Positions 32,526-46,700 of a stretch of 64,000 nt of DNA are shown in pieces (the first letter of the stretch is position 1; each line of letters begins with the position of its first letter). The stretch covers positions 229,430,352-229,494,351 of the forward strand of contig NC_085140.1 in NCBI RefSeq assembly GCF_024139115.2, read 5' to 3'. Source of the stretch: Armigeres subalbatus. Its lineage: Eukaryota; Arthropoda; Insecta; Diptera; Culicidae. The notes under the pieces were generated by a model, which did not search any database, was not told where the DNA came from, and saw nothing but the letters and a program-made list of their open reading frames with translations. A program made the translations under genes and the position numbers.

Positions 32526-32783
32526 GCTTATGCACAAATGATGTCAGACAAAAATAAAACTTAATCAACTAACTCCCCTCTTTGTTAAGTATTTTTTACT
32601 ATGCAATTAACTCTGATTAACTCAATGTTCTGACCACCGACGTGCTCTATCCACTCGATGTAAGTTTAAAATTTTACCTCTCAATCTCGATATCTCCCTT
32701 ACTCGATGGTCACTTTCCCTTCAAAATAAATTAACGAAGAGTTCACTGCAGTTTTACGAGTCTGACATAATTTGTGCATAAGC
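32526..32783. repeat. Inverted-repeat element with 24-bp ends
   Basis: gcttatgcacaaatgatgtc... (32526-32549) pairs with 32760-32783 with one mismatch. 258 bp overall, no ORF, no clear target duplication. Probably a MITE. Confidence 0.6.
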
Positions 32784-34601
32784 TATGGGTCAAGATGAAG
32801 TGCAGTTTGCAGGGTCGTGTTTAGTGAAAATACATTCGATTACATGAATTATGGTTGAAAAAGAAAAACGAAACATAACTTTACATTGCACGCAAAATAG
32901 TGTACACAGGAAAACTGTACCAATAGAAAAGCTATTAGTAAATCCACAAACAAAAATAATTTGAGCCTCTCCAATAAAAAATAATAAAATATAAATAATA
33001 ATATGTATAAAATAATCGAAAATAAGTCGAAATATACAATGATTAAATAAAACCACTTATAAACGAATTTCATTATTTAACCTCAATAACTACCGTATAT
33101 TGCTTGCAATATTAGGCACACTATTCCTAAAATGGAGGTAAGGGCTAAAATTTGTTCCTACAGTGATATTATCTATATATTGATTTCTTATGGAACTCGT
33201 ACGGCTAATGGTACAGAAGCTCCACTACAGGTGCAATGAAGTCAATAGCATTAAACGAAATCATTTAAAAAAATAATCCGGCCAGTTTCAAAGATAATTT
33301 ATTTCAAAAGCCTAATTATGGTTTGACGCATTAGCTAATACCATTGAAAGACACATAATCGTTGGAAAAAAACGTGTTGAAAACTATTACCTCTACTTAG
33401 ATTACGGTTGCCCTTCATTAACAATAAAGCGATGATTGCAAACTTATTGAGAGATTGTTGAAATGAAAGAGTAATGTACAGTCAGCCTATTCTTGGTCAT
33501 ACTTTCCATATGCAGGTTTCTATAAGCTGTTGAAAAGCAAACAAGGTTAATTCAAAATATTATGTCCACTGTAACCAAACATCACAATGAAAGCACTTTC
33601 AAAGTTGTTTCATGTATTTCTCAATGAACACTTTCTCCTTGGTCTTGGTCCATTAATTACACATTTTTTTGAAAATTTGTTCGATAAATTTTTCACGCTG
33701 GGGGAGGGGGGTATATAAATCTGTCCAGATGATATATGTACAGGCCTAATCCTACGTTTTTGTTTTGTCATGTCCAGCATACTATTATGCTATAGTTTTC
33801 TTGGTAAACATATTGTAAACCCATCAGTCAGACCCCTAAGATTACATTCGAGTGTGTAGTCTAGGAGACAAATACACATTTTCCGAGGTAAACACGTTTA
33901 ATACTGTTTAAGTAGGGAGAAAACCATTTGGGCAGTACCCATATTTCCGTCCGTAACGTTTTTACCTTGGACGCCATACAAACAAATCACTGATTTTTAG
34001 TACATGGTTAGTATCTGTAGGTTTTTAGTGATCCACAGAAAATCAAACCATTTGCTTGGAATACGGCCGAGTAATAAACTTCGGGGGCGAGAATATGGAT
34101 GCTGCAAAAACGGTCATTCTCTTTACAAACGTGGATTCCTGGATAACTAAATAGCTAAATAATATGAAGAGGGAAGAAAAGCTATCAGAAAATCATACGA
34201 AGAATTATATAAGATGGGTGAATCATGAAAGAAAAATGTATTGGTATTGTGTCAATTGACTATTCCTTATTTTAATCATAGGAATGTAAAGCAAATCATG
34301 CAATTCCAAAAGACACTGACTACACTGATAGAAAAAGTCCTAACAATTTGATGATTGTAATTGAAATAAAAAAGCTATGTTTATCATCTCTGTGTTTTAT
34401 ATTTGGAATCAAAATATATTTCTTTCAAAAACACATGCGTCAAATGATAGACATATAAAACAAGTAACCAAAATGTGATGTTACTATCAGCCTACACTAT
34501 TAATGCACGGAACATTAGTGAATATGGTAAAATATACAAGGTTCGGAGGTCGTGTGATGCAAATAAAGCACTTAATCAAAAACCAAACATCAACGTCCAT
34601 C
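32784..34601. other. AT-rich region downstream of Pdk
   Basis: Lies 3' of the Pdk stop on the minus strand and should include its 3' UTR. I could not place a poly(A) signal with confidence, and I see no other gene. The Met-poor, Phe/Ile-rich minus frames at 32790-33073 are low-complexity noise. Confidence 0.35.
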
Positions 34602-34736
34602 TCATATAACAATCGGTTTCGCTCTCTTTGGCTTTACCTGATTGGACCAGTCCCCGGTTGGCACCGTGGCCTTGTAGAAGCGAGAGCTGGTCTTGTTGAA
34701 GATGGGCAAAAGTTCGTTTGCCTCATCGGAGAGTGC
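34602..34736 (-). CDS. Pdk: Pdk last coding exon
   Basis: Starts after a ttgcag acceptor with [23 protein letters not shown], holds the DW motif TGDWSNQ, and reads on [11 protein letters not shown] to TGA at 34604-34602. CAG|GTAAAG after SNQ could also serve as a donor, so an alternative C-terminus encoded further downstream is possible. Confidence 0.88.
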   Translation of the reverse strand, partial: ALSDEANELLPIFNKTSSRFYKATVPTGDWSNQVKPKRAKPIVI

Positions 34737-37700
34737 CTGCAATAGTTTGGCATACTTTAAGCATGATTTTCTTGCTGTATTTGATGAAAGCCTTAGCCGC
34801 TTACCTTCAGATATATCACAGCATCAGACCCGTATCCTTCACATGAGTACAACACCAGGTCTCCATGGAAATAACGCGCATATAGCCTCGAAATAGGTAA
34901 ACCGTAGCCATAACCTGTTGGGATAGAAGAGAAATAGACTTTATTGTAAACAGTTTCATATTCATAAGGGACTATTCAATATGTGATCATAGGCAGTACA
35001 GCGTTTTTAGCCATCGCTGGGCTGGGACAAAAACGGGTCTAAAATAATATTTAACTTTTTGGGTCTCTCATGATCCTGGTTCATTAACGCATTCCCGTCC
35101 CTGTTGCGAACGATAGTGGTGCTTTTCTCGATGTTGTTCCGATGTTTTATTTACATTACATAACTTTGAGTGTCACCGAAGAAGAGAATGTACAGTACTC
35201 AATAATAAAACACTTTAAAATAACGCATAGCTTATTTCGGCGTTGCTCTATTAAAATCCTGATATATAAAAAACTGTTGATAATCTTCGTTATACTGCAT
35301 TCTTCTACTCTTAACATACGTCGCCATACCAGTTGTCTATGATATTGTCCACCATACTTATTTCACAGGCAACGCTGCTACTAATCAAAATTTGATTTGA
35401 TTTGATATTTAATATCTCTTCAACATGATTCGTACATATCGTTTCGATGAGACAAAATCAAATGATTTTCATGGCTGCACGTTGCCAACCACGCAGACTG
35501 CGGAGGGTCCGCAAATCGCCCTCCACCTGATCGATTAACCTTGCCCGCTGTGCACCTCGCCTTCTTGTTCCCGTCGGATCGTTATCGAGAACCATTTTCA
35601 CCGGGTTACTGTCCGACATTCTGGCTACGTGTCCGGCCCACCGCAGTCTTCCAATTTTCGCGGTGTGAACGGTGGATGGAACTCCCAACAGCTGATGCAA
35701 ACTCCCAACCATGATGCGTCTCCGAATTTATCTGCTGGTATCGTTATTGGCGGTCACCATTGAGCCTAAGTACACGAATTCGTCAACCACCTCGATTTCG
35801 TCAACACCAATACAAATTCGTGATGGGTGGCTTACATTGCCCTCTTGAGCCTCTTCCTGTCATGTACTTCGTCTTCGACGTGTTGATGGCTAGTCCATAA
35901 TATCAATGTCGTCGGCGAATCAAGACCGCATCGTGCTTTCGTGCTGTGCGGTTCTTTCTCTCTTTGCGGAAGGAAGTTTTTAATACTACCCGAAGCTATT
36001 TTAATTTCAACGGTGCTTCTTAGCGCTATTTGTACCCACTGATCCCGTTACGATCTTTGCAAGGACCCGTGCCTTCGTTTTACGTTGGACCCGTTTGCGG
36101 AAGTAAAATTCCGACAAGCGGTGGTAATCCTGCAGGGACACCATTCTGGGAAAAAACCTCTTAGAAGGTCACGTCTCCACGCTCAGCAATGAGTATTAAC
36201 AAAAACAAGAGGAAGGGGGAGTCTCTGAATTCTCCACTTCCTTCAAAGAAACAAGGTTTCAAGACCGTCCTGCCCAAGCGCGGAAAAAATAGAAGGAAGC
36301 TGGAGGATTCAGATATTCCTTCTAACTCTAATATCGGAAATAATTCTTCTCCAATCGAACTGAGCAATCAGTTCGATTTGATTAATGATGAAATTGAGCA
36401 AATCGAATCTACCTCTAGCCCAGGTGATTCGATTCATGCGAAAAAGCAAAGGATTCCGCCAATTTTGGTATCTGTTGCCGAGTTTTCTGGCTTCCGGAAT
36501 GAGATTTTGAGTAACCTTCAGGGGATCAAGGTTTCATTTCAGATTGCTAGGAAGGGTGACTGCCGCGTTTTGCCGGGATCCTTTGACGATCGCAAACGTC
36601 TTCTTCACTATTTAACTGAGAAGCGCCATAAATTCTTCACATACGACGACAAAACTGAGCGATTGTTCAAAGTCGTCTTGAAAGGACTCCCCAGTGATGA
36701 CAAATCACTGGATGAGATTAAAATTGAAATTTCTCAACTACTTGGATTTTCACCAGTCCAAGTAATTAAGATGAAAAAGAAATCCCATTCTGGTACTTCC
36801 CAGAGGGGCATTTCTCAAGAATTTTATTTAGTTCATTTTAACAAAAGTGAACTAAATAATATGAAAAGTTTGGAAAAGGCCTGTATTATGTCTCATGTCC
36901 GTGTTACATGGGAACATTTCCGCAGGCCTGGGGGAAATTCCCAAAACCCTACCCAGTGCCGTAAGTGCCAAAAGTGGGGTCATGGAACCAAACATTGTCA
37001 CATGGATGCTAAATGCATGATTTGTGGTGGAACCTCTCACGCCAAGGACGCATGTCCTGTGAGAGAAGATTCCAATAAATTTAAATGTGCAAATTATGGG
37101 GCAATCATAAATCCAATTTCTGGGAATGCCCTTCACGCAAAAAGTTTTGAATTCCCGTGCAAAATTGATGACGGAAATTCCAATCGGATCCCAGATTCGA
37201 CGGGTAGAAATTTTTCAAACGCTCAAATTTCGAAACCGGTTACCGGTCGAGCAATTCATACCCACCACAATTCACAAACAAATTTTGCTGCTCCTCAACG
37301 GGTAGAAAGCACTTCAGTAAATTTCAATTTTCGAATGTACCTACGTATGCAAACATCGCTGCTGGTAGACAAAATTTCTCTTCTCAAAATGAGGTTTATA
37401 CCCATGTCCCAACGGAAAATAATGGCCATGTTGTTGATTCAGGTAGCATGACTGCTTCTGATTTTGATTTTTAACTGAACAATTGCATCACATGATTGAT
37501 GCAATGTTCAAAGCAAATACCATTCCTGAAGCTGTTCAGGTTGGTATAAAGTACACACAAAAAATTGTTATCGGACTCCGTTTCAATGGATCCAAATAAT
37601 TGTGTGAAAGTTCTAAATTGGAATGCCCGCTCTCTAAAGGGTAAGGAAGATGAATTATTCAACTTCCTTTCAGTTCATAATGTGCATATTGCCATTATAA

Positions 37701-40700
37701 CTGAAACTTATTTGAAACCAGGACTCTCCATTAAAAGAGATCCAAACTATTTTATTTACAGAAATGATCGTCTTGACAGCGCCTGTGGTGGGGTCGCCAT
37801 TGTCATTAATAGACGTATCAAACATAAATTATTTTCTTCGTTTGAAACCAAAGTTTTTGAAACCTTGGGAGTTTCTGTTGAAACAAATTTTGGACAATTT
37901 TCCTTCATTGCAGCCTACTTGCCTTTTCAATGCAATGGGCAGCAAAAGAATTTGCTGAAAGCTGATCTTCAAATTCTGACTCGCAACAAATCAAAATTCT
38001 TCGTAATTGGTGACTTCAATGCCAAACACCGTTCATGGAATAATGCTCAAAGCAATTCCAATGGTAAAATTTTATTTGAAGATTGTTCTGCGGGATATTA
38101 TACTATTCAATATCCCAATGGACCAACTTGTTTTTCTTCCAGTCGAAATCCTTCTACAATTGATTTAGTTTTAACGGATTCAAGTCAGCTGTGTGGCCAA
38201 TTGGTAACTCATGCTGACTTTGACTCTGATCACCTTCCTGTGACATTTGAAATCTCACAAGAAGCCATTTATAATCCAATCAGCTCTACTTTTAATTATC
38301 ATAGAGCTGATTGGGATTTATATAAAACGTATATCGATAGGAATTTTGAAGTTGATATTCCTCTCGATACCAAAAGTGATATTGATAATGCTCTCGTATC
38401 TTTGACAAATTTAATTGTCGAAGCCAGAGGCATTGCAATTCCGAAATGTGAAGTTAAATTCAACTCCATTATTATTGACGACGATCTTCAGCTACTGATC
38501 CGTCTTAAAAATGTGAGAAGAAGGCAATACCAAAGAACTCGCGATCCCACGTTGAAAGTTATTTGGCGAGATTTGCAAAATGAAATTAAAAAACGTTTCG
38601 CTATTCTGAGAAATACCAACTTTGAGAATAATGTCTCGAAGTTGGATCCCAGTTCGAAACCCTTTTGGAAATTAACGAAAATTCTTAAAAAACCTCAAAA
38701 GCCAATTCCAGCGCTTAAAGAGGGAAATAAAATTTTATTAACAAATGGTGAAAAGGCTCAAAAACTTGCTCAGCAGTTCGAGAGTGCCCATAATTTTAGT
38801 CTAGGTCTCACTAGTCCAATTGAGGATCAGGTTACACGGAGCTTCGAAGACATTCTCAATCAAGAGAATGTTTTTGACCCTTCGTTGGGAACCAATTTGG
38901 ATGAAGTGAGATCTATTACTAGAAAATTTAAAAATATGAAAGCCCCGGGTGATGATGGTATTTTCTACATACTTTCTACATACAAAACTTCCTGAGAGCT
39001 CTTTATCCTTTTTGGTTAATTTATTTAACAAATGTTTTCAATTGGCATACTTTCCAGATAAATGGAAAACGCCAAAGTTGTTCCAATTTTGAAGCCGGAC
39101 AAAAATCCACGTGAGGCTTCTAGTTATCGCTCAATCAGTTTGCTTTCTTCAATAAGCAAACTGTTTGAAAAGATTATTTTAAATAGAATGATGGTTCATA
39201 TTAATGACAATTCTATTTTTGCTGATGAGCAATTTGGTTTTCGCCATGGGCATTCAACCACTCATCAGTTATTAAGAGTTACGAACTTAATTCGGCTCAA
39301 CAAATCTGAAGGATATTCGACTGGAGTTGCTCTTCTTGATATAGAGAAAGCATTTGACAGTGTTTGGCATGAAGGTTTGATTGTAAAATTGATGAATTTT
39401 AATTTTCCTCTGTACATTATTAAACTGATCCAAAATTATTTATCAGATCGCTCACTGCAGGTAAACTATCAGAATTCTAAATCTGATAGATTACCTGTAA
39501 GAGCTGGTGTTCCCAAGGCAGCATACTGGGGCCCATTTTGTATAACATTTTACTTGACTTACCTGATTTACCACCAGGGTGTCAAAAATCTTTGTTTGCA
39601 GATGACACAGGTCTCTCAGCCAAAGGGCGTAGCCTTCGTGTCATTTGTAGTAGATTGCAAAAAAGTTTGGATATTTTCTCCACTTACTTGCAAAATGGAA
39701 AATTTCCCTGAATGCTTCCAAAACTCAGCTTATAATTTTCCCACATAAGCCGAGAGCTTCTTATTTGAAACCTTCTAGCAGACATATTGTCACTATGAAT
39801 GGGGTTCCAATTAATTGGTCTAGCGAAGCTAAATATTTAGGACTTCTGCTAGATCAAAAATTAACTTTTAAAAATCACATTGAAGGCCTTCAAGCCAAAT
39901 GTAACAAATATATTAAGTGCCTATATCCACTTATAAACAGAAAATCAAAACTTTGTCTTAAGAACAAACTTTTGATTTACAAACAAATTTTTAGACCTGC
40001 CATGTTGTATGCTGTGCCAATATGGGCTAGTTGCTGCAATACCAGAAAGAAAGCACTCCAGAGGATTCAAAATAAAATTTTGAAAATGATTCTGAAGTTG
40101 CCTCCGTGGTATAGTACCAATGAACTTCATAGAATTTCTAATATTGAGACATTGCAACAAATGTCCAACAAAATAATTTCCAATTTTAGACAAAAATCGT
40201 TGCAATCTTCTATTGCAACGATTAACTCCTTGTACCCTTAGTATAAAATAGGTTAAGTTTAGTTTAAGTTGAAAACATTGTAATTCCTACATGGTTCAAT
40301 TCAACCAGAGGAAAAATTCTAACTGCCAGAGGCAATTGAAATGTATTAATAATAACTAAAAGCGTAACATAGCAAATAAGGATGATAGTGTTAAGAAAAC
40401 ACGGAACACCTAGTCTAAGAGATGAATGCATGTATTAGATAATTAGCAAATAAAATTAGTTAAAAAAAAAAAATAAAAAAATAATAAAAAAAAAAAAATG
40501 TCGTCGGCGAAACCAAATAACTGGACAGACTTCGTGAAAATCGTACCACTCGTGTCAATCCCTGCCCTTCGTATTACTCCCTCCAAAGCGATGTTGAATA
40601 GCAGACACGAAAGACCATCACCTTGCCGTAACCCTCTACGGGTTTCGAAGGGACTCGAGAATGCCCCTGAAACTCGAACTACGCACATCACCCGATCCAT

Positions 40701-43700
40701 CGTCGCTTCAACCGTATCAGCTTATCCGGAAATCGGTGTTCGTGCATTAGCTGCCATAGCTGGTCTCGATCGATTGTATCATATGCGGCTTTGAAGTCGA
40801 TAAATAGATGATGTGTGGGCATGTTGTAAGTATTCGCGGCATTCCTGCAATACCTGACGTACGGCAAATATCTGATCTGTGGTAGAGCGTTCACCCATAA
40901 ATCCCGCCTGATACTGCCTCACGAAGTCTTTTGAAGATGGTGTTAGTCGGTGGCATACAATTTGGGTATGTGAGTAATGTGATTGCGTGGTAGTTGCTGC
41001 AATTCAGCTTATCGTCCTTTTTGTAGATGGGACACACGACACCTTCCATCCACTCCTGCGGCAAAACTTCCTCCTCCCAAACCTTGGTAATTACCCAGTG
41101 CAGCGCTCTATCCAGTGTCTCACCGCCATGTTTAAACAGCTCTTCTGGTAGTTGGTCAACTCCAGGGGCTTTGTTGTTTTTCAGCCAACCGATCTCCTCC
41201 TGGATTTCCTGGAGGTTCAGAGCCAGAAGTCGCATGTCCTGCGCGCCATACCTTCGTAGTGCTGCCGCCACCTTTAGATCACCTCACGCTCGTTTGTAAG
41301 AAGGTTCTCGTTTATGTTCTTACACATTTCTGGCTGTGGCACGTTATTAACGCGGTACAGCTGCTCCGTCTCTTCACGGTCTCGATCTTCCTGCTGGCGC
41401 TTTTTCCTCCGAAAAATCGAGTTTTGTCTGTTTCGCGCTCGTTTGTATTGTGCCTCGTTCGCCCTCGTGCGGCGTTGCAGCAATCTCGCCCATGCTGCAT
41501 TCTTCTCCTCAACTAACTGCTCAAATTCGCCGTCATACCAGTCGATTCTCTGATCCGGGGGCAGCGTGCCTAGTGCAGCGGTTACGGTGCTTCCAATGGC
41601 GGATCGAATATCTCTCCAGCCATCTTCAAGAGACGCTGCGCCTAGCTGCTCTTCCGTTGGGAGTGCCACTTCCAGTTGCTGCGCGTAATCTTGGGCTAGT
41701 CTACCGTCATGTAGGCGCCCAATGTTTAGCCGCAGTGGAAGACTCACCTACTTGAGTAGGTGATTTCCATGTTGCCTTGTGGATATTCTTGTGGGGAAAG
41801 AAAGTGCTATAATTGAAGAAACGGCCTTTAATCCTCAGCTTGCACATCCTTGCGTTGATTGGTTGCCACCCAACCACTCGTTGGCGCATCTTGCCCAGCA
41901 CTATGAAGCCGGTTCCCAGCTCGTTGGGGGTGCCACAGTTTTGGTAGAAGGAAGCCGCTCGATGCCCGCTTTTCCACACTTTCTATCCTGTCCAGATTTC
42001 CTGCAGCGCTACAACGTCGAAGTTGCGGGGATGTAATTCATCGTAGATTATCCTGTCGCAACCTACGAAGCATAGCGACTTGCGGTTCCATGTTCCAGCT
42101 TCCAATCGTGATTCTTTATTTGTCGCCTAGGTCGTTGCCGATTATATCGAGTCGTATTAACTTCTATGTCGTTCGTAATGGTTGTTTTTAAAGGCGGGTT
42201 ATTGGGCCTGCACAAACCTCCTGTCTCGTCGCGGGGCCGTCGTGTCAGGTCTGTTTAGTGTCCCACCTAACACCTGGATTTGGGCTTGTGCGCTTTAAGC
42301 GGCACACGGTCGCTTTGGCGGAGCCTACTTGCGGATACATGCAGCTTTTTATAGAAGTTTAACACTGTCAAATCCAACCACATCCCAGGCAGGCACCACA
42401 ACTCGCAGATGGCCTGGGGAGGGATCGTCAAGCCCTTGGACATAGTCTTTGCTGCCCGCAATATATCTTATGTGCGAGGCTTTTTATTCTTGAGCTATAG
42501 TCAACCGTTTTATGATTTTATACGTCAACCGCTCAATGTTTCGCAGTATTCGACTTCGACACATGTAGTACATGTCAAAATAGTATTCGCATCAACGCCG
42601 AAGGTAATCCAAGAAATACCGATCACATGCTGAATGTAAGATAAATGATATGTACCGTCGTGCGGAGCTTCTTTTGACTCCGGGAGCTACTTTGATTTTT
42701 TAAATGAACGAAAAAATACCAAATTTGAAAAAGAAAGTTGCCATCTAACTATTAACAAGGCACCCGAAAGGTGACAATGGCATTAAGTAATTTACGTAAC
42801 AATTCTGGTTTCGAAATATCCAAAGTAGCCCCCGATTTGTCAAAAGAAAAGCAGAGTGGGGATGGCTCAGAACTTGGAAAAAAAGCGTTGCATTAAACGT
42901 ACTATATCAGGCAAGATGATCCTCGAAGTTAAGACGGGCGCACAAGTGAACGGCGATACCTACGATACACTAGTCCATAAAGCCCTGGATGAGAAGTAGA
43001 GGTAAGAAACCTATACAACGATGTGACTCAACAGTCTAAATAACTGGACGAGGTCACTGTAGATGAAGAACTCAGTACGGGCCATCAAGGAGGAGAAAGG
43101 CTCTCTAACAAGGTCCTCAAAGTTGGCAAATTGAAAGTTGGATGGTCGCCCTATGAACGATTCTGCTTGCCCGATAGGTGGAGACAAGAGGTAGCCGTGC
43201 AAGTAGAACATCTAATCCCTAAGTATTGTGCAGTAGCCCAACAGAAGTAGAATAGGGTATTGACGTCGCTAATCTATTGGTGGCAGCAGATCTTAGACAG
43301 CTGCGATATAAACGACGGTTTCCAATTTAGAGGGTTTGCTGGTATGTCCTACCGAGGAGGTGAATAATAGGCCAGTTTAATGGTTGACAACCACGGCTAG
43401 GAAAAACGTTAAGGAACAGCAAATTGTCTCTCGGCTCCGAACCAGGTATACGCGTATCTCGTATCTCGTACAACTTTGATGGGAGTGCCTTCTGGGCAGT
43501 ATGCGACGTTTGCAGGGCCCAATATTCAGTGGAACATTTCATCTGTCGATGCCCTAAACTCCAGGTTTCCAGGTATCCCATGGACGTGCCTGCGTCAGGG
43601 ACTCACACTTCGACGATGCAGCCAGCATCACTGCCCTCATTTTTTTTCTTAACCCTTTCCTTCCCACGGTAGCTGTAAAGCTCCATCCAATGTTGCAGCT

Positions 43701-46700
43701 ACCAACGTTCATTGAATTATTTCTATAACAAAGAGCAGTATTTTGCACAACTTTATGGTTTCATTAGACTGCAAATATAATCAATTTTGAGTAAAAATAG
43801 TAAAACTATTAAAAACAATCAAGTAACTATTGATTTACAATCAAAAACTTTTTTTTCGTTTTCCACTAATGTTAGCTATGCCAAATAACTTTTGTTCTAG
43901 CATTTTTATCATAGGTGATTCCTTCCTATTGAAATCTTTGAAAAAAGTCGTGGGAAAGAGAGGGTTAAGGATGGGGCTTATGTAGGCACATTTAAGCAAC
44001 AACGGCTTCCTGGTTATCCCGAGGATAATCTTGGGGGTGAGGCTGCCTGCCATTGCGACGGTTTCGAGTCTTTCTTGGATCAATCCATGGACATAAGACC
44101 CCACTCATCTCCAGTAACCAGGCAGTCCGGAGACCCCATCCAGGGTTTTAAGTCCTCTTTTCATACCAAGCTGCAAAACTTAACAAGGTCAGCTGAGCGG
44201 GCCTTACACCCCGCTCTCTTTTACAAACAATGTCGCTACTACCGCTCCATTTCCCTTGTAATGGTTAACATGACTGAGTTACAGCCTCACAAAAGTTCGA
44301 TTCAGCTGTTGAAAAGCAGGCCAAGTTCCAGTTGGAATGTAGAGCCATTGAAGAAGAAGAAAAAATCAAGAAAAACGGAAATACACCGGTCTGGAATTTT
44401 CTCCAATGAGAGGAAATGAGGAGTTTAATCGCAACTTTAGGGTACGTGTTTTTGCCTCGAGCCATTTCAATATCTCCGGAAAGTAGCGCAATGAATCAAT
44501 ATAATTTCACGTTTTATGGCCATTAAAGGACATCTAAACCTTCACAGAACAACTGGTCCCTTTCTTCGGTTTAGCCTCTATATAGCAAACTTTCTTGTTT
44601 ACGTCATCTCTTAACGATAGCATTTATTTTCTAACCAAATTTCATGTTTTTTAAGTGTTAGATAAAGTTTTTTATCTATGTTTGTTGATATTGTAATCGG
44701 AGTCCAAGCTACCATTGGTTCTCTTCAACACTACCTTAGCAACCTATTGATTAAAACTAAATAGAAAATTCTGTTCATTCCATTTTGAACTCTCCACACG
44801 ACTAGTCCAATAAATATTTTGTTCTCTGTTAAACCACTGTGCATTACTAATCACAAGAGGTTATGGGCGACTCACGAAGAGAAACAGTTCACGGAATAGT
44901 TCCGTTTTCCGGGATTGGGTATGAAAATTGGAAATTTCGGGTGGAGCGTTATTTAAAGTCCGTTGAGCTGTTAGATGCGATAATCCAGGATGCACCAGCA
45001 GCTGCGGAAGACCAAGCAAAATTTGAAAAATGGACAATAAGGCTGCGAACGTAATTATTTCCTTCATTCACGACGACCTCCTGGATCTGATACGCGAGAA
45101 GACTACAGCAAAGGAAATTTGGACCGTTTTGGAAAACGTTTATGCGAAGAAGTCGGTGTCGTCTCAAACATTTGTTCGGAAGCAACTCGCAAGGCTCAAG
45201 ATGGCAGAAGGATCGTTGATCAAGGATCATTTGAAGGTGTTCGACGAGCTGGTGAGACAACTCAAGTCAGCTGGCGCAAAGTTGGAGGAAGCCGACATGG
45301 TGTCGCAGTTATTTGTAACATTGCCTGAATCCTATGACCCACTTGTAACGGCGTTGGAGAACCTAGGAGAAAAGCAGTTAACTCTGGATGTTGTACGCGA
45401 ACGATTGATGGCTGAAGAACTGAACAAGTCCGATAGAATGGTGGATACGGGTAAAGAGAAACCTGCAGCCTTCGCTGGATTCAAGCAGAAGCCACGGAAG
45501 TTCAACGGAAAATGCAACAGGTGCCAGAAGAAGGGCCATATGGCGAAAGATTGTCGTGTCAAGTTGCAAGCGGAAGCTAACGTAATTACGAATAACAAGG
45601 CTGTTGCATTCATGGTTGGAGTAAATGGAGCTGAGGATACCCGACGTAGTATTGTGACATTCAAGCTAGATTCCGGGGCGAGTCATCATCTTGCAAACGA
45701 AAAAAAAGTGTTCAAATCATTAAAGAAGTTAGATGAACCTGTCGTAATCGGTGTGGCGAAGAATGACCAGTCAATGACCGCATGGTATAAAGGTACTATT
45801 TGTGGAGTTAATCGTCAAGGTGTGAAAATGACCATTTACGACGTGCTGTTTGTACCGAATCTTCGAGCTAATTTGTTATCAGTCAAGCGGATGACCAAGG
45901 CCGGTGTGATGGTAAATTTTGGACCTGAAGTAGGAGAAATTAAGCATGAAAACTCGGTGATCGCAAGATGTCCGCTTAGAGGTGATTTCTACGAACTCGA
46001 TGTGTTCTACTCGGTTGACGGATTTGCAAACTTGTGTGCTGTGCAAGACATCAATCTTTGGCATCGTCGGTTAGGCCACATTGGAAGTGGTAATTTAGAA
46101 GCGCTGGTGAAATTCGATATGGTTACAGGCATTTCAAGGCTGAATGGTAAACTGGAAATGTGTGATGCTTGTGTTTTTGGGAAGCAATGCCGTGAACCGT
46201 TCAATGGCACCCGACCTCGCACTTTTCGTCCGCTAGAAAGAATCCATTCGGATGTTTGCGGTCCAATCACTCCTGTAGCCATGGATGGATCGCGGTATTT
46301 TGTGTCATTTGTAGACGATTTTACGCATTTTGCAGTTGTTTACCTAGTCAAGGCAAAGTCTGAAGTCTTTGAGAAATTTCGTTGTTACGAGGCAATGGCA
46401 ACTGCAGCAATGGGTCATGCTATTTCCAAACTCACCGTTGATCAAGGCCGTGAATATTGTTCTAATAATCAAAAACAATACTACGAAGAAAAAGGCATAC
46501 AACTTGAAACTACAGCCGCTTATACACCTCAGCAGAATGGAGTAGCCGAAAGATTAAATAGGACCATAATTGAGAAAGTGCGTTCGATGTTGGTGGAATC
46601 AAGTGTTCCTAAATCTATGTGGGGCGAAGCGGTACTTGCTTCAGTTTACCTAATTAACAGAAGTCCAACACGTGCTATCGTTGACCGAAAACCCCTGCCG

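Larger units (their letters stand above)
35920..40496 (+). mobile_element. Juan-like (Jockey clade) LINE, near full length, inside an RTE copy
   Basis: A 4577-bp element with 5' UTR (35920-36188), ORF1, ORF2, 3' UTR and an impure poly(A) tail (40461-40496). It is bounded by a 14-15 bp target duplication aatgtcgtcggcgaa (35905-35919 and 40497-40511). ORF order, the ORF1 knuckles and the 3' UTR resemble Aedes Juan elements. Homologous fragments lie at 58661-59390 and 62976-64000. Confidence 0.92.

Noticed and set aside
32790..33073. Phe/Ile-rich minus frames that look membrane-like
   Set aside because: Low-complexity AT-rich translation downstream of Pdk, without homology or context.
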